In this document: piece by piece, positions 58,367-64,000 of the stretch
How positions within the stretch are numbered: position 1 is the stretch's first letter
How the letters are laid out: the number at the start of each line of letters is the position of its first letter
NCBI RefSeq assembly: GCF_001577305.1
Contig: NZ_CP014518.1
Span: forward strand, 3,720,001-3,784,000
Direction of reading: 5' to 3'
DNA from: Sinomonas atrocyanea
GTDB taxonomy: Bacteria; Actinomycetota; Actinomycetes; Actinomycetales; Micrococcaceae
Length of the DNA stretch: 64,000 bases
Notes under the pieces: generated by a model
The model's input: only the letters and a program-made list of their open reading frames with translations
Database searches by the model: none
What the model was told of the DNA's origin: nothing
Program-made: the position numbers and the translations under genes

Positions 58367-59908
58367 TCAGTCCTGGAAGTACTCGATCTTGGCGCCGATC
58401 GAGTTGAGCCGCTCGGCGAGGTCCTGGTAGCCGCGCTCGATCACGTAGATGTTGCGCAGCTCGCTCGTGCCGCGCGCAGCGAGCATGGCCAGGAGGATGC
58501 AGGCCGCGGGACGCAGCGCCGGCGGGCAGCCCACCTCGGCGGCGCGCCACTTGGTGGGGCCGTTGACGTAGATGCGGTGCGGGTCGAGGAGCTGGACGTG
58601 GGCGCCGAGCCGGTTGAGCTCGGTCAGGTAGATGGCCCGGTTCTCGTAGACCCAGTCGTGGATCATCGTCTGCCCGGTCGCGTTCGCGGCGATGACCGCG
58701 AAGAACGGCAGGTTGTCGATGTTCAGGCCCGGGAAGGGCATGGGGTGGATCTTGTCCGTCGGGGCGTGCAGCTCGGAGGGCAGGGTGGTCACGTCGACAA
58801 GGCGGGTGTGGCCGTTGCGCGCCATGTACTCGCCGGAGATCGCGAGCTTCTGGCCCATCGTGGCGAGGGTCGCGAGCTCGATCTCCATGAACTCGATCGG
58901 CACGCGGCGCACGGTGACCTCGGAGTTGGTCACGATCGCGGCGGTGATGAGGCTCATCGCCTCGATCGGGTCCTCGCTGGGCCAGTAGTCGATGTCCGCG
59001 TCGATGCGCGCCTTGCCGCGGATCCGCAGCGTGGTGGTGCCGACGCCGTCGATCGTGACGCCGAGCGCCTCGAGGTAGAAGCACAGGTCCTGGACCATGT
59101 AGTTCGGGCTCGCGTTGCGGATCACAGTCACGCCCTCGCGGTGCGCGGCCGCCATGATCGCGTTCTCGGTGACGGTGTCGCCGCGCTCGGTGAGCACGAA
59201 CGTGCGGTCGGCGCGGTCCGCCTCGGGGGCGCGGACGGTGTAGAAGCCGGCGGTGGCCTCGACGGCGAGCCCGAACTCGCGCAGGGCCTGCATGTGGGGC
59301 TCGACGGTGCGGGTGCCGAGGTCGCAGCCGCCCGCGTACGGCAGTCGGTACTCGCTGCGCTCGTCGAGGAGGGGGCCGAGGAGCATGATGACGCTGCGGG
59401 TGCGCCGGGCGGCCTCCACGTCCATGCCGTCCAGGTTGAGGGTGGCGGGGCGGCGGATGAGCAGGTCACGGGCCTGCTCGCCGTCCTCGCTGGGGAGCCA
59501 GGTGCACTCGACGCCGATCGAGGTCAGGACCTCCACGATCCGGTTGACCTCCTCGATCCGGGCGAGGTTGCGCAGGGTGGTGGTGCCGCGGTTGATCAGG
59601 GAGGCGCACAGCAGGGCCACGCCCGCGTTCTTGGACGTGTTGACGTCCACGGCGCCGGAGAGCCGGTGGCCGCCCTCGACCCGCAGGTGGGTCATCTTGG
59701 GGGCGCCGATGTTGACGATCCGCTGGCCGAGGATGTCCTCGATCCGCTGGATCATCTTCAGGCTGAGGTTCTGCTTGCCCTGTTCCATGCGCGCCACGGC
59801 GCTCTGGCTGGTTCCCAGTTCCGAGGCGAGCTGTCCCTGGGTCCAGCCCCGGTGGGAGCGGACGTCGCGCAGGAGGACGCCGACGGTTTCAGCAGTCTGT
59901 TGTGCCAT
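58367..59908 (-). CDS. MurA-type UDP-GlcNAc enolpyruvyl transferase with N-terminal helix-turn-helix
   Basis: Encodes 513 aa. Residues 8-65 form an XRE-type helix-turn-helix (GWTQGQLASELGTSQSAVAR). The remaining 445 residues are an EPSP-synthase-fold MurA: substrate Lys93 in SKNAGVALLCASL, catalytic Cys195 in YAGGCDLGTRTVEPHM, and PFPGLNIDNLPFFAVIAANA. It would catalyse the first step of peptidoglycan precursor synthesis, or a regulated variant of it. The DNA-binding head suggests direct control of transcription by a metabolic enzyme. Read in gene direction, TATAGC and a possible operator near CAGCTGTGATATTTT precede the ATG without a strong ribosome binding site. Confidence 0.9.
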   Translation of the reverse strand: MAQQTAETVGVLLRDVRSHRGWTQGQLASELGTSQSAVARMEQGKQNLSLKMIQRIEDILGQRIVNIGAPKMTHLRVEGGHRLSGAVDVNTSKNAGVALLCASLINRGTTTLRNLARIEEVNRIVEVLTSIGVECTWLPSEDGEQARDLLIRRPATLNLDGMDVEAARRTRSVIMLLGPLLDERSEYRLPYAGGCDLGTRTVEPHMQALREFGLAVEATAGFYTVRAPEADRADRTFVLTERGDTVTENAIMAAAHREGVTVIRNASPNYMVQDLCFYLEALGVTIDGVGTTTLRIRGKARIDADIDYWPSEDPIEAMSLITAAIVTNSEVTVRRVPIEFMEIELATLATMGQKLAISGEYMARNGHTRLVDVTTLPSELHAPTDKIHPMPFPGLNIDNLPFFAVIAANATGQTMIHDWVYENRAIYLTELNRLGAHVQLLDPHRIYVNGPTKWRAAEVGCPPALRPAACILLAMLAARGTSELRNIYVIERGYQDLAERLNSIGAKIEYFQD

Positions 59909-60025
59909 GGACTCGAAAATATCACAGCTGCTATACGCAGGGGCAAATCGACGCTCAAAACCGAGATTTCAAAGGTCTAGACCGGCGGCAGACATCATTC
60001 GGTGATATACCGGCGTGTCGCACGT

Positions 60026-60433
60026 TCAGGGGCGCCCGGCTCCCGCGCCCGCTCGCGCGAGGACCGAGAGCACGTTACCCGCCGGATCGGTGAACCAAGC
60101 AATTCCCATGCCGCTTCCCGGATCGCGCAGCACGCCGCGCTCGTCCACGGGCATGTCGGGGCTGCTCGGGTACTGCTCGAGGTGGACCCCGAGCCGCTCG
60201 ATCTCGGCGATCGCGGCGTCCAGGTCGGCGACTTCGAAGTTCAGCACGGTGAATGTCGCGGGGACGTGGTCCGGCTTGGGGTAGGCGAACACGCTCTGGC
60301 CTCCGGGGACGGTGATGAGGAGGCCGTCCATCTGGTCGGCCACGTCGAAGCCGAGCGTGTCGCGGTAGAAGGCGCGGGCCTTCTCGACGTCGTCGACGCT
60401 GAAGCTCGAGAACGAGGCGGTGGGCTGGAACAT
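60026..60433 (-). CDS. VOC (glyoxalase/bleomycin-resistance fold) protein
   Basis: Encodes 135 aa, one VOC unit with two beta-alpha-beta-beta-beta modules: FSSFSVDDVEKARAFYRDTL and FTVLNFEVADLDAAIAEIER. GIAWFTDPAGNVLSVLARA is the conserved ending. It could bind a metal with a Glu/His set, but the specific reaction is unknown. Located between murA-like and the thiamine-precursor transporter genes, with no clear operon partner. Confidence 0.85.
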   Translation of the reverse strand: MFQPTASFSSFSVDDVEKARAFYRDTLGFDVADQMDGLLITVPGGQSVFAYPKPDHVPATFTVLNFEVADLDAAIAEIERLGVHLEQYPSSPDMPVDERGVLRDPGSGMGIAWFTDPAGNVLSVLARAGAGAGRP

Positions 60434-60576
60434 CGTGGGCTCCTAGGGTGCTGCCGGCTCCTCCCCCCGCCACCATCGCACGCCCGTCCGGCGACGCGCC
60501 AGAGCGCACGACGGCGCCTCCCGCACGAGGTGCCCCGGGCCGCCCGAGGTGAGGGCCGCCGTCGTGCGCCCGGGCG

Positions 60577-61392
60577 CTAGCCCCAGACCACGTTCCAGGT
60601 GCCCAGGGCCACCGCGGCCGCCACGGCGAGCGCCGCGATGCCCACGCCGGCGGCCAGCACCCAGACGTCCAGGCGGGAGAAGCTGGACTCGCGGGCCCAC
60701 GTGCGCGGGGCGGGGCGGCCGTCCACGGTGCCGCCGAAGCCGCGGGCCTCCATGGCGACCGCGAGCCGGGTGGCCCGTCGGATCGCCTGCACGAGGAGGG
60801 CGAAGGCCTGGCCGAGGAACGCCCGGGCCCGGGCCACGGGGCTGTGCCCGCTGCCGACCCCGCGGGCGCGCCGCGCGAGGCCGAGGGTGCGCCACTCGTC
60901 CACCAGGAGCCCCACGAGCCGCATGCCCGCGAGCGCCCCGAGGACGAACCGGCTCGGCAGGTGCAGCTTCTGCGCCAGGCCGTCGGCAAGGTCGGTGGGG
61001 TCGGTGGAGAAGAGGAGGAACACCCCCGGCAGGGCGATCGCGAGGCCGCGCAGCCCGATGGCCACCCCTGCGAGGACCGAGTGCTCGGTCATCACCACGG
61101 GCCCGAGCCGGACCCAGACCGGTCCGGTCTTGGCGCCGAGGAGCGCCGTCGAGTACGCCGCGAGGGCCGCCGCGGCGGCCAGCGGCCACGTGCGCTTCGC
61201 GAGGGTCCCCGGGCGCACGCCGAGCAGGGGCACGAGGGCGAGCTCGCACGCGAGCGCCACGGACGCGGAGACCGGGTCCACGCTGAACAGCAGCGCCACC
61301 GTGATGCACAGCCCGGCGGCGAGCTTCGCTACCGGGTTGGCACGGGCGAGCACGGAGTTGGCGACCTCCGGGGTGAGGATGTCCGCGCTCAT
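60577..61392 (-). CDS. ykoC: ECF transporter transmembrane component (CbiQ/EcfT, YkoC)
   Basis: Encodes 271 aa with five or six membrane helices. The coupling motifs ARRARGVGSG and AMEARGFGGT are the two Ala-Arg-Gly boxes that contact the ATPases. It forms the energy-coupling module with the fused ATPase encoded upstream, overlapping it by ATGA. Under a TPP riboswitch, the complex should import a thiamine precursor (hydroxymethylpyrimidine). Confidence 0.9.
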   Translation of the reverse strand: MSADILTPEVANSVLARANPVAKLAAGLCITVALLFSVDPVSASVALACELALVPLLGVRPGTLAKRTWPLAAAAALAAYSTALLGAKTGPVWVRLGPVVMTEHSVLAGVAIGLRGLAIALPGVFLLFSTDPTDLADGLAQKLHLPSRFVLGALAGMRLVGLLVDEWRTLGLARRARGVGSGHSPVARARAFLGQAFALLVQAIRRATRLAVAMEARGFGGTVDGRPAPRTWARESSFSRLDVWVLAAGVGIAALAVAAAVALGTWNVVWG

Positions 61393-62921
61393 GCCGCCGC
61401 CCCCACGGGTGCCGCGCGGCCGCCGTCCACCCGGTACACGGAGTCGGAGAGGGCCGTGGTGAAGTCCTCGTCATGCGTGACGGCGAGCAGCGAGGTGCCC
61501 TGGCCGAGGAGCTCGGCGAGCAGGCGCACGAGCTCGGCCCAGGTGAGGGCGTCCTGGCCGAAGGTGGGCTCGTCGAGCATGAGGATGCGCGGTGAGGTGG
61601 CGAGCATGGTCGCGACCGAGAGGCGCCGCTTCTCCCCGCCGGAGAGCGTGAAGGGGTTGGCGCCCGCGAGCCTGCCGAGGCGGAGCCGTTCGAGGAGGGG
61701 GTCGACGGCGGCGCGCACCTCGGCCTCGCTGCGCCGGGCCACGCGGCGGGGCCCGAACTCGAGCTCGTCGATCACCCGCGGGGTGAGGAACTGGTGCTCG
61801 GGCTCCTGGAAGACGCTGCCGATCCGGGTGACGAGCTCGCTCGAGCGCCACCGGTGGGGGCTCGGGCCCGCCGTGCCCGCGAGCGCCGGGAGCGCCTCGA
61901 GCCGGCCGCCCGCGGCGGGGAGCAGGCCGGCGAGGGTCAGCGCGAGCGTGGACTTCCCGGCGCCGTTGGGCCCGGTCACGCTCACCGACTCGCCCGCGCG
62001 CAGGGCCAGGTCGATGCCGGTCACCACGGGCGGGGCCTTCCGCACGCGGCCGACGGCGAGGCCCTCCCCCGCGAGCAGCGGCTCGCCGTGCGCGCCGCCC
62101 GGCTCGGGCCGGGCCCGCAGCGGCCGCGCGGGCTCGTCCCCGGTGAGCGGGTGCCAGCCGGGGACCCACACGCCCGAGGCGGCCAGCCGGCGTCGTGCGT
62201 CGGCGTCGGCGAGCACGGCGTCCGGCGAGCCGTCGGCGAGGAGTCCCCCGGCGGCGTCGAGCACCACGACCCGGTCGACCAGGCCGGCCCACACCGCGAC
62301 CCGGTGCTCGACCACCACGAGCGTGGCGCCGGTGCGGTCCAGGCTGCGGCGCACGGCCTCCCGGACCTCCTCGACGCCGGCGGGGTCGAGGTTGGCGGTG
62401 GGCTCGTCGAGGAGCACCAGGCCGGGCTCCATGGCGAGGATGCCCGCGAGGGCGAGGCGCTGCTTCTGCCCGCCGGAGAGGGAGGAGGTGGGGTGGTCGA
62501 GGGGCACGGCCAGGCCCACGTCGTCGAGGGCGCGGTGCACCCGGGGCCAGATCTCCTCCCGGGGCACGGCGAGGTTCTCGCACCCGAAGGCGACCTCGTC
62601 GCCCACGCGGGCCATGGCGATCTGCCCGTCGGGGTCCTGGAGGACGAGGCCGGCGCGGCCCCGCGCGTGGGGGGCGGGGACGCCGTCGACCGTCAGGACG
62701 CCGAGTTCCTCGCCCTCCTCCGCGGCGCCGAGCACGCCCGCGAGCGCGTGCAGGAGGGTGGACTTGCCGGCCCCGGACGCGCCGAGGAGCAGGACCCGCT
62801 CCCCCGGCGCGATCGTCAGGTCGAGGTCCTTGACGGCGAAGGCCTTCCGGCCCGCGTGCCGCCAGCCCCACCCGCGGGCGCTGACGCCCGCGGGCCCACG
62901 CCCCCCGCCTGCCTGCGGCAT
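61389..62921 (-). CDS. ykoD: Fused double ATPase of the ECF transporter (YkoD)
   Basis: Encodes 510 aa with two complete ABC domains. First: Walker A LGASGAGKSTLL, LVLQDPDGQI, signature LSGGQKQRLALAG and LVLLDEPTANLDP. Second: TGPNGAGKSTLALT, SVFQEPEHQFL, LSGGEKRRLSVAT and ILMLDEPTFGQD. This duplication is typical of YkoD. The start MPQAGGGRG was chosen because it lies just after the ykoE stop and leaves a normal N-terminus; the frame is open further upstream. Confidence 0.92.
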   Translation of the reverse strand: MPQAGGGRGPAGVSARGWGWRHAGRKAFAVKDLDLTIAPGERVLLLGASGAGKSTLLHALAGVLGAAEEGEELGVLTVDGVPAPHARGRAGLVLQDPDGQIAMARVGDEVAFGCENLAVPREEIWPRVHRALDDVGLAVPLDHPTSSLSGGQKQRLALAGILAMEPGLVLLDEPTANLDPAGVEEVREAVRRSLDRTGATLVVVEHRVAVWAGLVDRVVVLDAAGGLLADGSPDAVLADADARRRLAASGVWVPGWHPLTGDEPARPLRARPEPGGAHGEPLLAGEGLAVGRVRKAPPVVTGIDLALRAGESVSVTGPNGAGKSTLALTLAGLLPAAGGRLEALPALAGTAGPSPHRWRSSELVTRIGSVFQEPEHQFLTPRVIDELEFGPRRVARRSEAEVRAAVDPLLERLRLGRLAGANPFTLSGGEKRRLSVATMLATSPRILMLDEPTFGQDALTWAELVRLLAELLGQGTSLLAVTHDEDFTTALSDSVYRVDGGRAAPVGAAA

Positions 62922-62923
62922 GC

Positions 62924-63529
62924 TCAGACGTCCGCCGCGCGGCCCGCCGCGAACGCCGAGAGCGCCCCCGTCCGGGCCAGGCCCCGCACGGCGAGCCAGC
63001 TGAGCAGGCCCGCGATGACGGCGCCGGAGATGACGGCGAGGACCGTGTACACGGCCTGCCAGCCGAACTCCCACTCGGGGAAGTAGATGATCACCTCGGA
63101 CACGCCGAGCGCGAGCCCGGAGAGGGCGCCGGCCAGCAGCGAGACGCCGAGGTTCCAGCGGCGGTAGCGGAAGGCCGCGAACGCGACCTCGGCGCCGGCG
63201 CCCTGGACCAGGCCGGAGAGCAGCACGGCGAGGCCGAACTGCGAGCCCAGCAGCGCCTCGACCACGGCCGCGAGGATCTCGCAGAACAGCGCCGCGCCGG
63301 GCTTGCGGATGATCAGGCCGCCGAGCACGCCGGCGATCACCCAGCCGCCGGCGTAGATCCCGCCGAGCGGGGCGAACGCCGCCGTGGCGGCCTGCACGCC
63401 CACGTAGCCCTGGTCCCAGAGCCAGAAGATGACGCCGCAGGCCACGGAGACGACCGCGGCCACGACGATGTCGACGACCCGCCAGCTGTAGGTGGCCTTG
63501 GTGGGTGCGTTGCGGGTGGTTCCAGACAT
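62924..63529 (-). CDS. ykoE: ECF transporter substrate-binding component (YkoE, thiamine precursor)
   Basis: Encodes 201 aa with about six membrane helices (VVDIVVAAVVSVACGVIFWL, GGIYAGGWVIAGVLGGLIIR, FGLAVLLSGLVQGAGAEVAF). The YkoE features FWLWDQGYVG and PLGGIYAGGWV are present. It is the specificity subunit for hydroxymethylpyrimidine or thiamine and heads the ykoEDC operon directly behind a TPP riboswitch. Confidence 0.92.
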   Translation of the reverse strand: MSGTTRNAPTKATYSWRVVDIVVAAVVSVACGVIFWLWDQGYVGVQAATAAFAPLGGIYAGGWVIAGVLGGLIIRKPGAALFCEILAAVVEALLGSQFGLAVLLSGLVQGAGAEVAFAAFRYRRWNLGVSLLAGALSGLALGVSEVIIYFPEWEFGWQAVYTVLAVISGAVIAGLLSWLAVRGLARTGALSAFAAGRAADV

Positions 63530-63579
63530 TGAGTGTCCTCCTGTGCCTCAGGAGGGGAGGGCAGCCTCTGCTGCCTTGA

Positions 63580-63662
63580 GAACTCGACTCCCTTCGCCGG
63601 TACTAGCCGGAGCAGGTTCGAGGGTCTGCGGTGTCCCGCACTCTCAGCGCCCTGTGCTCCCG
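63580..63662 (-). promoter_or_regulatory. TPP (THI-element) riboswitch
   Basis: Read in gene direction it contains the conserved GCGCTGAGAGTGCGG and, further on, ACCCTCGAACCTG and CCGGCTAGTACCGGCGAAGGGA, the two helix-loop elements that define the thiamine pyrophosphate aptamer. It lies about 50 bp before ykoE and should reduce its expression when TPP is plentiful. Confidence 0.95.
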
Positions 63663-63799
63663 CCCGGCTGCAGTGCCGGCGCGGGGGCGACGCTCCCCTG
63701 TCGTTTGTGCGCCCAGTCTACGCGTTCCGGCGCGCCCTGCGCCCGCCGTGACGGCCGAAACCCGGGGTGCCCGGCCCCGCGCACGTTAGGCTGGCCACC

Positions 63800-64000
63800 A
63801 TGAGCATCCTCATCAAGCTCCTCGGGACCGCCATCAGCATCGGCGCCGGGATCGTGGCCACCAAGCTCGTCGACTTCGTCTGGGAGAAGAGCACCGGGAG
63901 CGCCCCGCCCAAGGACGCGACCAACCTCGAGGAGAGCCTGCGGGACACGCTAGTGTTCGCCCTCGTCTCTGCCGGGGTCGGCGCCGTGATCCAGACCCTC
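63800..64000 (+). CDS. DUF4235 family membrane protein, 3' end beyond the window
   Basis: 67 codons are visible, starting MSILIKLLGTAISIGAGIVA. A first membrane helix is followed by ATKLVDFVWEKSTGSAPPKD, NLEESLRDTLVFALVSAGVG and the start of a second helix. This arrangement is that of the two-helix DUF4235 proteins common in actinobacteria, about 90-110 aa in full. Function unknown. It diverges from the ykoEDC operon. Confidence 0.75.
   Translation, partial: MSILIKLLGTAISIGAGIVATKLVDFVWEKSTGSAPPKDATNLEESLRDTLVFALVSAGVGAVIQTL

Overview
This is a GC-rich (about 70%), gene-dense chromosomal segment of an actinobacterium. A mycothiol-dependent formaldehyde dehydrogenase, a mycobacterial-type three-domain LigD, Ku, a HTH-fused MurA paralogue and a YkoEDC-type ECF transporter under a TPP riboswitch together suggest the Micrococcaceae (Arthrobacter/Sinomonas-like). 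That placement is inference from gene content. I see no rRNA, tRNA, CRISPR array, transposase or prophage.

1-18.0 kb is a one-carbon and methylamine block. Choline is oxidised by BetA and a betaine-aldehyde dehydrogenase, which share an operon with an OpuA-type ABC importer. A three-component Rieske system (flavin reductase, oxygenase, ferredoxin) probably demethylates glycine betaine and releases formaldehyde. The flanking genes handle formaldehyde: hexulose-6-phosphate synthase/isomerase, a mycothiol formaldehyde dehydrogenase with its MBL-fold partner, and a YdeP/FdhF-type molybdopterin oxidoreductase. A LuxR-type and an IclR-type regulator are embedded. The two catabolic operons share a conserved upstream block of about 165 bp.

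18.0-23.7 kb holds small proteins, an SDR, and the least-explained system here. This is a tightly overlapped seven-gene operon with a divergent Lgt paralogue, a radical SAM enzyme whose cysteine layout resembles the Tes/MJ0619 group, and five small membrane proteins. Three of these, plus two outside the operon, form a paralogous family. I infer a role in lipid or lipoprotein modification.

23.7-28.1 kb is a four-gene operon of exported proteins. Three carry an alanine/Tyr-Trp signal-peptide motif typical of SipW-dependent proteins, and the last is a large Ig-like repeat protein.

28.9-37.1 kb is a divergent sugar catabolic locus: GntR regulator, split transketolase and MFS transporter on one side; AP-endonuclease-2-type isomerase, SDR, DhaK-DhaL kinase and RpiB-type isomerase on the other. 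The set resembles known tetritol/erythrulose pathways.

37.3-43.1 kb carries Ku and LigD for end joining, with a flavodoxin and a Rieske membrane protein. 43.2-53.6 kb is a 5-oxoproline (Pxp/Kip-type) locus with its GntR regulator and four copies of an 11-bp palindromic candidate operator. 53.6-64.0 kb mixes an exporter, glutathione peroxidase, quinone reductase, HTH-MurA, a VOC protein and the YkoEDC thiamine-precursor importer.

Three genes carry a one-base deletion inside a G/C run and a fourth an in-frame TAG within an otherwise intact reading frame. Residual assembly error is at least as likely as gene decay. Three intergenic loci contain long hairpins built from one 14-bp unit.
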